Source: Sedimenticola sp. (GTDB lineage: Bacteria > Pseudomonadota > Gammaproteobacteria > Chromatiales > Chromatiaceae). Taken from it: a stretch of DNA of 9,626 bases. Below the pieces are notes generated by a model. It was not told where the DNA came from. It did no database searches and worked only from the letters and a program-made list of their open reading frames with translations. The DNA lies in NCBI GenBank assembly GCA_030619405.1, contig JAUXBK010000090.1, positions 1 to 9,626 on the forward strand, written 5' to 3'. The stretch's first letter is position 1. The number at the start of each line of letters is the position of its first letter. A program made the position numbers and the translations under genes. Shown here in pieces: positions 1 through 8,974 of the stretch.

Positions 1-70
1 AAAAAATATATTTTCAGACGAAAATTGGACACTCTGCAACGAGTACAGCCCTTTGCCGGCACAAAAAAAT

Positions 71-128
71 GACAGGATTAACAGGATTTACAGGTTTATG
101 TAATCTTGTAAATCCTGTTAATCCTGTC
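71..128. repeat. Perfect 22-bp inverted repeat made of GGATT units
   Basis: Positions 71-92 and 107-128 are exact reverse complements, with a 14-nt loop (93-106). Each arm is itself periodic: a 9-nt unit, ACAGGATTA then ACAGGATTT, then a degenerate third copy running into the loop. The repeat sits about 90 nt beyond the stop codon of ygfZ, so a transcript of ygfZ reading leftwards would fold it into a strong hairpin. No U-run follows on the minus strand, so it is not a textbook terminator. Similar GGATT-rich palindromes are familiar intergenic repeats in proteobacteria; that comparison is from memory, not from a search. Confidence 0.9.
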
Positions 129-171
129 CAGTTATTGAAACGATTTTGAGCGGAAATGACGAGGTCTGGAC

Positions 172-199
172 TTCTGACTTCTATCTTCTGACTTCTATC
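172..199. repeat. 14-bp tandem repeat with heptameric substructure
   Basis: TTCTGACTTCTATC occurs twice in a row (172-185 and 186-199). Each copy is two related 7-mers (TTCTGAC, TTCTATC), and degenerate heptamers (GTCTGCC, TCCTGCT) continue to about 213. The array abuts the ygfZ stop codon at 215-217, so it lies in the 3' untranslated part of that gene. No function is evident. Confidence 0.8.
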
Positions 200-214
200 G
201 TCTGCCTCCTGCTC

Positions 215-1252
215 TCAGGAAGAATTCTCCCGGGGCTCCTGTTCCCTCACGCTGTAGGGCAGCTCCATCAGTTGCAGTCCGGGGCCCCCGGTATCGAGCA
301 GATGCAGGTCACCCGCTTTCGCCAGGGAGATCTCTGCGACCGCCAGCAGATCGTACCCCCCTTCAGGAGCGTGCTGGGCATCGACCACCTTGCCGGCTCC
401 CTGGCCAGACTGGCTGCAGCTGGAAAACAGTTCATCCCCCGGGCGCGGTGGAGTCTCCGTATCCACGTGCGCAAGAAACATGCGGCGTTTGAGTTTTCCC
501 AGGTACTTCATGCGCGCCACCACCTCCTGGCCCGTGTAACATCCTTTGGTGAAACTGACCCCGTCGATCAGCTGCAGGTTGACCATCTGGGGCACGAATG
601 CCTCTATGGTGCCCTTCTGAATGGTAGGGATGCCTGCGCGAATATCGAGCAGGGCCCATTGACCGGCGTTACCGATGGTGGCGGTGCGGGAGAGCGTCTT
701 CCACAGCGCAGTGATCTCCTTCACTTCCCCGATCAGCTCATATCGAGCGGTTTTTCCAGCCAGGCGCAGCACGGTTATTCCTCCATCCTGGCGCTGGTCG
801 TCAACCCCGGTGGGCAGGGTGGGAAGTGATTCTCCCAGCAGGGTTTCCGCGCATGCCCCGGCCAGCCCTATCCGTATCAGGTCAGCGTCGGCATCCTCCA
901 CCTTGACCTTCGACATCAGAACGAACATGGGCAGGCGCTTCAACACAGCCTGGTGGGTGTCACGCGGCAGTTGCAGATAGAGATCCCCCCTTCGCTCAAA
1001 CAGCAGGAAACTGGCCAGTATGCGCCCCTTGGGGGTGCAGTAACTGTTTATCTGGAAGTGGCTGTCGCTGACGTCCCGTACATCGTTAGTGAACTGGCCC
1101 TGCAGGAAATCCCGTGTATCCCCGCCGGACACCCGGATGAGGCCGAGGTGGGAAAGGTCGATCAGCATACATTCCAGGTTATTGTTTTGCCCGTGTTTCG
1201 GGCTGGAACTGTCAGAGTGCTGATCCAGAAAGCTCTTCCATTGGCTGTTCAT
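215..1252 (-). CDS. ygfZ: YgfZ/GcvT-family folate-binding protein, tRNA modification and Fe-S factor
   Basis: A 345-residue protein of the YgfZ family, folate-binding relatives of the glycine-cleavage T protein. In E. coli, YgfZ (326 aa) supports the activity of several Fe-S enzymes, including the tRNA thiomethylase MiaB. The family signature K-G-C-Y-T-G-Q-E is at residues 236-243, with the conserved cysteine at 238 (Cys228 in E. coli). The N-terminal stretch, with HLGLIRVSG and FLQGQFTNDV, matches the GcvT-like folate-binding fold. It is expected to be cytoplasmic. The ATG at 1252 is preferred because GGAG (1259-1262) lies 6 nt upstream; an in-frame GTG at 1264 would place that Shine-Dalgarno inside the gene. 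It is transcribed divergently from the exoribonuclease gene, and no cotranscribed partner is visible in the window. Identification is firm; the exact substrate in this organism is inferred from the family. Confidence 0.95.
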   Translation of the reverse strand: MNSQWKSFLDQHSDSSSPKHGQNNNLECMLIDLSHLGLIRVSGGDTRDFLQGQFTNDVRDVSDSHFQINSYCTPKGRILASFLLFERRGDLYLQLPRDTHQAVLKRLPMFVLMSKVKVEDADADLIRIGLAGACAETLLGESLPTLPTGVDDQRQDGGITVLRLAGKTARYELIGEVKEITALWKTLSRTATIGNAGQWALLDIRAGIPTIQKGTIEAFVPQMVNLQLIDGVSFTKGCYTGQEVVARMKYLGKLKRRMFLAHVDTETPPRPGDELFSSCSQSGQGAGKVVDAQHAPEGGYDLLAVAEISLAKAGDLHLLDTGGPGLQLMELPYSVREQEPRENSS

Positions 1253-1258
1253 TTTTGT

Positions 1259-1265
1259 CTCCACC
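1259..1265 (-). promoter_or_regulatory. Shine-Dalgarno sequence of ygfZ
   Basis: On the minus strand this reads GGTGGAG and ends 6 nt before the ATG at 1252. It decides between that ATG and an in-frame GTG at 1264 that would overlap it. Confidence 0.7.
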
Positions 1266-1283
1266 GTTGATTAGTGGTCGGCA

Positions 1284-1312
1284 ATGATAGGAGATTTATC
1301 CCTGGGTGTCAG
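1284..1312 (-). promoter_or_regulatory. Sigma70-type promoter for ygfZ
   Basis: On the minus strand CTGACA (1312-1307) and TATCAT (1289-1284) each match the -35 and -10 consensus at 5 of 6 positions and are separated by the ideal 17 nt. Transcription would start near 1277, giving a leader of roughly 25 nt that contains the Shine-Dalgarno at 1259-1265. The spacing and position fit well. No operator-like palindrome is evident around it. Confidence 0.6.
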
Positions 1313-1447
1313 TTCGAGGGTACTGGTTCCCACCGTTTTTCCGGCCTTGGTTGTTGTTATTTTATTTCATCGCTGTGTACTGAACGGGTATGATTACACG
1401 CTAGCCGTTGTCCCGACCCCGAACCAGCCATCTCGTATGTTTTCCCC

Positions 1448-3277
1448 ATGACCGAACATCATTCCCGCCAGGGCTGCCTGGTGCTGTACAAGACCCGTCC
1501 CGCTATTGTGACCGGGATTGGAGAGAAGATCGATATCCAGCTGGAAGGTGGCAAGCAGAAACGGGTGCGCCCCAAGGATATATCTGTGCTTCATCCCGGA
1601 CCGCTCACCAGCCTGTCGGAGCTGCAACCGGAGCTGGGAGATGTGGAAGAGGCCTGGGAACTGGTTTCCGGCAGCACCACCCACTTACGGGAACTGGCGG
1701 AGCTGGTCTATGGGGAGTTTACCCCATCGACTGCCTGGGCGGTCTGGCAACTGGTGAGCGAAGGTATCCATTTTCAGGGGACACCGAGTGAGATTTCAGC
1801 CCGTAGCGGTGACCAGATTGCAGTCGACATCGCGGAACGCGAAGCGAGGGAGCAGGCGGCACGGGCGTGGGACGGGTTTATCGCACGCTTGAACAGCCGG
1901 ATGCTGGAAGCGGAAGATCGGAAACGGTTAAAGGAGGTGGAGCGTCTGGCGCTCGGGCTCTCTGAACACAGCCGAATTCTCAACGCCCTGGGGCGACAGG
2001 AAAACCCGGTCAATGCCCACCGTATGCTGGCGAGCGTTGGTTATTGGGCAGCTGAATTCAACCCCTGGCCTGGACGTGGCGGCATGCCGTCGGGAAACCC
2101 AACGATTCCTGTCCCCGAACTGCCGCAGGAGGAACGGCTGGACCTGACTCACCTGGAAGCCTTTGCCATCGATGATGAGGGGAGTGAAGACCCGGATGAT
2201 GCGATCAGCCTTGATGATGATCGGATCTGGGTGCATGTGGCGGATGTGGCGGCGCTGGTGGTACCGGATTCTGAGCTGGATCTGGAGGCGCGGGTCAGGG
2301 CCGCGAATCTCTATCTGCCCGAGGGGATCATTCATATGCTGCCACCGTCTCTGACGGCGCGGCTGGGGCTGGGGTTGCAGGCACGCTCTCCGGCGCTCTC
2401 CATCGGCTTTCGTCTGAACGATGCGGCAGAGTTGGAGGATATCCAGATCGCAGCCAGCTGGGTACGGGTGTCACGCCACAGCTATGCCGATGTGGATGGG
2501 CGACTGACCGAAGCGCCCTTTGACCGGTTACTGCAGCTGACCGGGCGCTTCAGGGAGCGCCGGTTGCGGACGGGCGCCGTGCGCATCGATCTGCCGGAGG
2601 TGAGCATAAGGCGTTCCCATGAGGGGAAGATACATATCCGGCCGATGCCACGGCTCAAGAGCCGTGAGATGGTGATGGACACCATGCTGATGGCGGGTGA
2701 GGCGGTAGCCCGGTATGCCCTCTCGAATGGAATCCCGGTCCCTTTTGCAACCCAGCCCAGTCCGGCACAACCTCTGCAGAATGGAGGTCTGGCCCGCATG
2801 TTTGCCTATCGTCGTCAGCTGAAGCCGTCCCACATCACTCCCCTGGAAAAACCGCATGCCGGTCTGGGGCTGGAAGTCTACAGCCGCGCCACCAGTCCTC
2901 TGCGGCGCTACCTGGACCTGGTGACCCATCAGCAGCTACGGGCCCACCTGCGAGGGGAAAAGCCTCTTTCTCTGGAGGCCATTTCTCAGCGGATCGGGGA
3001 GACGGAGCAGACAGCCCGGGCGGTCAGGCGTGCAGAGCGGGAGTCCAATCTGCACTGGAAACTGATCTATCTGCAACAAAACCCGGGCTGGCGGGGACGA
3101 GGTGTGGTGGTGGAGGCAGACAATCGAAGGGTCACCCTGCTGATACCGGAGCTGGCCATGGAGACCCGCCTGAGAACAGCCCGGGAGCTGTCTCTGGACG
3201 GTGAGCTGGAGCTGGCGGTGCGGGAGGTGGACCTGGCGGAGCAACTGGCGCGGTTTCGATCGATGGATCATCTTTGA
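1448..3277 (+). CDS. RNase II/RNB-family 3'-5' exoribonuclease
   Basis: A 609-residue RNB-domain protein, expected to degrade single-stranded RNA processively from the 3' end in the cytoplasm. The catalytic aspartates are visible at residues 242, 248, 250 and 251 (IDDEGSEDPDDA), with the same spacing as D201/D207/D209/D210 of E. coli RNase II. The second family motif, ATSPLRRYLDL, begins at residue 481 and supplies the conserved arginines. The N-terminus (about residues 8-55) looks like the SH3/KOW-like domain of the cyanobacterial and chloroplast RNase II branch rather than tandem cold-shock domains. The C-terminal ~70 residues are a weak S1-like domain. E. coli RNase II is 644 aa, so this is near full length. 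There is no good Shine-Dalgarno before the ATG at 1448, so the start is uncertain. It is encoded 129 nt upstream of the small gene at 3407 on the same strand. It is a paralogue-type RNB protein, so I do not assign rnb or rnr. Confidence 0.92.
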   Translation: MTEHHSRQGCLVLYKTRPAIVTGIGEKIDIQLEGGKQKRVRPKDISVLHPGPLTSLSELQPELGDVEEAWELVSGSTTHLRELAELVYGEFTPSTAWAVWQLVSEGIHFQGTPSEISARSGDQIAVDIAEREAREQAARAWDGFIARLNSRMLEAEDRKRLKEVERLALGLSEHSRILNALGRQENPVNAHRMLASVGYWAAEFNPWPGRGGMPSGNPTIPVPELPQEERLDLTHLEAFAIDDEGSEDPDDAISLDDDRIWVHVADVAALVVPDSELDLEARVRAANLYLPEGIIHMLPPSLTARLGLGLQARSPALSIGFRLNDAAELEDIQIAASWVRVSRHSYADVDGRLTEAPFDRLLQLTGRFRERRLRTGAVRIDLPEVSIRRSHEGKIHIRPMPRLKSREMVMDTMLMAGEAVARYALSNGIPVPFATQPSPAQPLQNGGLARMFAYRRQLKPSHITPLEKPHAGLGLEVYSRATSPLRRYLDLVTHQQLRAHLRGEKPLSLEAISQRIGETEQTARAVRRAERESNLHWKLIYLQQNPGWRGRGVVVEADNRRVTLLIPELAMETRLRTARELSLDGELELAVREVDLAEQLARFRSMDHL

Positions 3278-3392
3278 AGGGTGGCCGGGTTTTTTGGTAC
3301 TGTGGAGCATCGGAGCCGCTCGTACTCTGCCTGGATCGTAGGTGGAAGCATTTTGGGGCTCTGATACAACAATATCATCTGAATGGAGTACT

Positions 3393-3400
3393 GGAGGAGA
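3393..3400 (+). promoter_or_regulatory. Strong Shine-Dalgarno for the 70-residue gene
   Basis: GGAGGAGA ends 6 nt before the ATG at 3407. It shows that translation starts there and not at the in-frame ATG at 3383, and it is strong support that this small frame is a real gene. It is the best ribosome binding site in the window. Confidence 0.8.
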
Positions 3401-3406
3401 GCCACC

Positions 3407-3619
3407 ATGTCGGAAGAGCAACAACAAGACGGACGGGAAGCGGGTCCCCAGGAGAGCAGTAAATTGCGTGGCCCGGCTGCGAATTTCGCGGCTTTCTGTG
3501 AAGTGGAATTCGAACGTCGCCGAAACTCGGGTGAGCCGTTTGCCGAAGATGAGTATCGGGAAGCGATGGCGATGACGCTGCGTCGCCTGCAGGCACAGAA
3601 AGGGGAGCAAGCGGTATGA
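3407..3619 (+). CDS. Small hydrophilic protein of unknown function, coupled to the ATPase
   Basis: A 70-residue protein that I do not recognise. The first ~24 residues are polar and glutamine/glutamate rich and look disordered. The remainder (about 25-66) is charged and helix-prone, with an alternating pattern (NFAAFCEVEFERRR, then EDEYREAMAMTLRRLQAQ). There is no membrane segment, signal peptide or metal-binding cluster; one cysteine is present. Its stop overlaps the ATPase start in ATGA (3616-3619), the classical arrangement for translational coupling, and it has a strong Shine-Dalgarno. The plausible role is a small cytoplasmic partner or regulator of the downstream ATPase; this is inferred from gene order only. 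The gene upstream (RNB exoribonuclease) ends 129 nt away, and I see no convincing promoter in the gap, so all may share a transcript. Confidence 0.8.
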   Translation: MSEEQQQDGREAGPQESSKLRGPAANFAAFCEVEFERRRNSGEPFAEDEYREAMAMTLRRLQAQKGEQAV

Positions 3620-5487
3620 TCATCACCGATATATCGGCGGAGAATATCCTCAAGTACAGGCAAGTGGAACTGCATGATCTGCCCGAGAACGGCATCATCG
3701 CCATCGAGGGGGTGAATGAGTCCGGAAAGAGTACTATCGGTGAGATCATCTGTTTTGCTCTGTTCGGCCGTACCTACTCCCTGAGCAGCGGTGGGCTGGA
3801 AAAACTGATCCGCTGGGACGAACCGCGCTGTTCGGTCACCATTCGTTTTCGTATTGCCAATGGGCATCAGTTTGAGATCGTTCGCATGCTCGACCGGGCG
3901 GGTAACCAGGGGGCACGACTGGGCCAGGTTGGCGGGAGAGAGCCAATCGCACGGGGCACGGCGGCGGTGGACGATACTCTCTGCGATCTGCTTGGTTTCG
4001 GTTACGACGAATTCATCGAATCCTTCTATCTGGCGCAGCGGGAGATCTCCACCCCTCACCCACACAGTCATGCGGTCAAGACGATGGCGGGTCTGACCCA
4101 TATGGAGTATCTCGATTACGAATACGCTGAGGAGATTGCCGAACAGCAGGAGGCAATCGGGGGAGGCCGAAGCGAAATCGGCCAGATAGAGGAGGCGATA
4201 GCTGCACTCGCTATCGACCCTGACCGACTCCCCTCCCTGGAAGCGGAAGGCGAAGTGCTGCAGAAAAAGAGAGCCGGGACACAGACGGAGGTGGATCAGC
4301 TGGAGCAGGCCTCTACTGCTTACCAGGATACCCTGCCGGAGATTCGTGCGGCGGTAAGGAGTCGTGGACGAGCCAAGGTACTTCGATTCCTCTCGTTCCT
4401 TTTCACCCTCGCCCTGCTGGGTGGCTGGTTTCTCCTCGATCGGATGCCTGACAGCGGGTACGGTCAGATGCTGGCGTCCACGCTTTCTGAGCAGATCCCC
4501 GAGTGGGGGCCGCAATATAGACCCTGGCTGCTCTATGGGGGGGTTGCTTCTGGCATACTGTTTCTGATGTTCTGGTTCCGGGTAGCGGCATTGAATGGCC
4601 ATAGCACGAAGCTCCTGGAGGTTTCCCGGACCCTGGCCGACCGGCTGAGCGCAATGCATCAGGATGCTCCGACGACAGAGGGCGGGGAAATGGCTGTCGA
4701 ATCTGAGGCGGCCCCTGTCGACGAATCCCCGGCTGGGGAGGAGGTTCCGGTGGTGGCCGGAAGTGAAGAAATCGCCTTGGCCAGCCTGCGTATTGCGACT
4801 TTCCAGGCGGAAGCAGCGGAGGTACGTGAACTGGTGGGCCGTGCGTTGTCGCGGCTGCGCCAGGAGGTAGAGCAACTGCAACAAGAGATCGGGTGTCTGG
4901 AACAGACCATCGCCACAGAAAAAGAGCGGGTCGACAAGGCGGCAAGCCTGAGCCGGTTGAAGGAGGATCTTGAGGAGAACATCGCCGAGCTGCAACAGCA
5001 TATTCACCTGCGTGAACTGGGTAGAGAGCTGCTGCAGGGGGCAATCGGTTATCAGTCCCAGCAGTTCAATCGCGAGTTGCGGGGACTGGTGGGGCACACC
5101 CTGCCACTGTTTACCGAAGGACGCTATGAACATCTGCAGATCGATGAGGATCTGACGGTGCGCGTCTTCTCCAGCGACAAGCGGGATTTCATGGATCTGG
5201 AGGAGATATCCAGTGGCACCCAGCGTCAGGTCATGCTGGCGGTACGTCTGGCCCTCTCCCAGGAGCTGGTCAACAGTACAGTGGAGGGAAAGCAGTTCAT
5301 GTTTCTGGATGAGCCCTTCGCCTTTTTCGACCAGCAGCGTACCAGCAATGCACTCAAGGTGTTGCCGGACCTGAGCGACAGTATTACCCAGATCTGGATC
5401 GTGGCCCAATCCTTCCCGCCTGGTCAGGCATTCGACGTGCAGATCCTCTGCACCCGGGAACAGGAGACCCTGCCGGGGGGTCTTTGA
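3616..5487 (+). CDS. Rad50/SbcC/YhaN-like AAA ATPase with an internal transmembrane hairpin
   Basis: A 623-residue ABC-type ATPase of the Rad50/SMC/RecN superfamily. Walker A (GVNESGKST) is at 32-40, in the NESGKST form typical of YhaN-like proteins. A Q-loop (FYLAQ, Q141), a signature motif (SSGTQ, 532-536) and Walker B (FMFLDE, 561-566) followed by a D-loop aspartate (572) complete the head. Helical, coiled-coil-prone segments lie at about 165-250 and 390-475. Instead of a zinc hook or hinge there are two hydrophobic segments, about 256-275 and 304-321, joined by a ~28-residue loop, then an acidic low-complexity linker (about 353-386). Both ATPase halves would be cytoplasmic and the loop periplasmic. 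The position where ABC ATPases usually have the switch histidine reads IVAQS (Q598). It starts inside the stop of the 70-residue gene and is followed 21 nt later by a small hydrophobic frame. No SbcD/Mre11-like phosphoesterase is encoded nearby. A DNA-repair or membrane-linked nucleic-acid role is inferred; the substrate is unknown. Confidence 0.88.
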   Translation: MIITDISAENILKYRQVELHDLPENGIIAIEGVNESGKSTIGEIICFALFGRTYSLSSGGLEKLIRWDEPRCSVTIRFRIANGHQFEIVRMLDRAGNQGARLGQVGGREPIARGTAAVDDTLCDLLGFGYDEFIESFYLAQREISTPHPHSHAVKTMAGLTHMEYLDYEYAEEIAEQQEAIGGGRSEIGQIEEAIAALAIDPDRLPSLEAEGEVLQKKRAGTQTEVDQLEQASTAYQDTLPEIRAAVRSRGRAKVLRFLSFLFTLALLGGWFLLDRMPDSGYGQMLASTLSEQIPEWGPQYRPWLLYGGVASGILFLMFWFRVAALNGHSTKLLEVSRTLADRLSAMHQDAPTTEGGEMAVESEAAPVDESPAGEEVPVVAGSEEIALASLRIATFQAEAAEVRELVGRALSRLRQEVEQLQQEIGCLEQTIATEKERVDKAASLSRLKEDLEENIAELQQHIHLRELGRELLQGAIGYQSQQFNRELRGLVGHTLPLFTEGRYEHLQIDEDLTVRVFSSDKRDFMDLEEISSGTQRQVMLAVRLALSQELVNSTVEGKQFMFLDEPFAFFDQQRTSNALKVLPDLSDSITQIWIVAQSFPPGQAFDVQILCTREQETLPGGL

Positions 5488-5508
5488 CCGGCCATCGCTA
5501 TTACCCCA

Positions 5509-5694
5509 ATGGACAATCGTCACCATTCCTGCGTCGTTTGCCGTGTCATGCGCAGCCTCGCCTTCAGCACCATCGGTGGCGGCCTGGTGGGATACGGGGC
5601 ACTGGCCCTGGGACTGACCCGGGAGAATGCTATCGTGGCCGCCTTCTTCGGCGCCCTCGGGGCGGTTCTCTGGGTCAGTCGCAAACCCAGGTGA
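5509..5694 (+). CDS. Small two-TM hydrophobic protein, function unknown
   Basis: A 61-residue frame, 21 nt after the ATPase stop. After a short polar N-terminus containing two cysteines (CVVC), it has a glycine-rich hydrophobic segment (about residues 16-36) and a second one (about 42-57), separated by LTRENA and ending in a basic tail (SRKPR). This is the pattern of a small inner-membrane hairpin protein with both ends in the cytoplasm. An internal ATG at 5548 (residue 14) could be the real start; neither ATG has a clear Shine-Dalgarno, so translation may rely on coupling to the ATPase gene. I do not recognise the family. The regular hydrophobic pattern and close spacing support a real gene; an overlapping TTG-initiated frame (5484-5711) does not look protein-like. 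Confidence 0.6.
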   Translation: MDNRHHSCVVCRVMRSLAFSTIGGGLVGYGALALGLTRENAIVAAFFGALGAVLWVSRKPR

Positions 5695-5715
5695 AGACGG
5701 AATCTGCGTAAAAAT

Positions 5716-5868
5716 AGCCGCGGATTGACGCGGATCAGACACGGATGTTTTTATGGCTTTGATACACGAATGCTACTGGGATGGGGTCGGGCAGCCAATC
5801 AACATCATCGCCTAAAGTAGCGTTCAAGAGGCTTGGGTAAGTAAATCAATCCGCGTTGATCCGCGGCT
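5716..5868. repeat. Palindromic intergenic element with nested inverted repeats
   Basis: The outer arms 5716-5735 and 5849-5868 pair over 20 bp (18 Watson-Crick, two G-T wobbles). The inner arms GAATGCTACT (5768-5777) and AGTAGCGTTC (5816-5825) pair over 10 bp with one wobble. The left outer arm is built from CGCGGAT-type units at ~10-nt spacing, related in style to the repeat at 71-128. The element fills most of the 228-nt gap between the 61-residue gene and the GTG-started gene at 5923. It could end the upstream transcript or be a mobile intergenic repeat. Between the arms, a 20-codon frame (5753-5815) is open but has no ribosome binding site. Confidence 0.8.
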
Positions 5869-5911
5869 GAATGTCTGTTGATCCTGTGAAGGGTTACGGG
5901 CAAAAAATAAA

Positions 5912-5916
5912 GAGGG
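5912..5916 (+). promoter_or_regulatory. Shine-Dalgarno supporting a GTG start at 5923
   Basis: GAGGG is followed by 6 nt and then GTG at 5923. It makes the GTG start credible even though no ATG lies nearby in frame. Confidence 0.65.
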
Positions 5917-5922
5917 TGTGCC

Positions 5923-6423
5923 GTGCGAAGATTGTACTTGCTGCTTCCAGACGTGGAGCGTTGCCGGGCGCTGGTGAACGATCTCGAGGGGACGGGTATA
6001 CCGCCGGGCCACCTGCATGTGGTTGGCAGCCTGGAACAGGATCTGAAAGGGTTGCCCCTCGCCACTGTCTGGCAGAAGAGTGAACTGCTCCATGGGCTTG
6101 AGATCGGTATCGGCATCGGTGCAACGGGGGGGCTACTGGCGTGGCTCCTGGGCCGGCTGCTACCTCCACCCGGCATGGAGATAGGCAACAGGGTGCTCCT
6201 GTGGAGTGTGCTGGCTGGGGCACTGTTCGGGGGCCTGGTGAGTGCCCTGATGAAACATCACGAGCACAATCATCGGTTGGCCCGCTATGATCAGGCGATG
6301 GCTGCAGGGCGGATCCTGCTGATGGTGGATGTGCCGCGTTCCGAGGTGGAGCGAACTCGGGAACGGATTCTGAGTCAGCATCCCGAAGCCCGTATCGACG
6401 TGGCCCGTAAAAAGAAACGCTGA
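5923..6423 (+). CDS. DUF1269-like inner-membrane protein with two TM helices
   Basis: A 166-residue protein with a soluble N-terminal part (1-55, starting RRLYLLLPDVE), a glycine-rich membrane helix (about 60-80), a short PPPG turn, and a second helix (about 90-110). Then come a histidine-rich stretch (HHEHNH, 112-117) and a soluble C-terminal part with ILLMVDVPRSEVE, ending in a lysine/arginine tail (ARKKKR). The N- and C-terminal parts resemble the two halves of a ferredoxin-like fold split by a membrane hairpin, as in the DUF1269 family of uncharacterised bacterial membrane proteins. This assignment comes from memory of the family pattern and is tentative. It starts at GTG with a GAGGG Shine-Dalgarno. 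hrpB begins 37 nt after its stop, so the two may be cotranscribed, but there is no obvious functional link. Confidence 0.85.
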   Translation: MRRLYLLLPDVERCRALVNDLEGTGIPPGHLHVVGSLEQDLKGLPLATVWQKSELLHGLEIGIGIGATGGLLAWLLGRLLPPPGMEIGNRVLLWSVLAGALFGGLVSALMKHHEHNHRLARYDQAMAAGRILLMVDVPRSEVERTRERILSQHPEARIDVARKKKR

Positions 6424-6460
6424 TTTGACTCATCTGTAAAGATTCTGGCCACTCAAACTA

Positions 6461-8974
<2,514 letters not shown>

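Noticed and set aside
1389..1394. TATGAT as a -10 box for the exoribonuclease gene
   Set aside because: No acceptable -35 element lies 16-18 nt upstream and there is no extended -10 TG, so a promoter here is not supported beyond the hexamer.
5484..5711. A 75-codon TTG-started frame overlapping the 61-residue gene
   Set aside because: Its translation is rich in Arg, Gly, Pro and His with no hydrophobic pattern, whereas the overlapping frame at 5509-5694 encodes a regular two-helix membrane protein.
3268..5742. An 824-codon open frame on the minus strand opposite the ATPase
   Set aside because: It lies wholly antisense to a gene with clear ATPase motifs, has no recognisable domain or good ribosome binding site, and its proline/glutamine/arginine-rich translation is typical of antisense frames in GC-rich genes.
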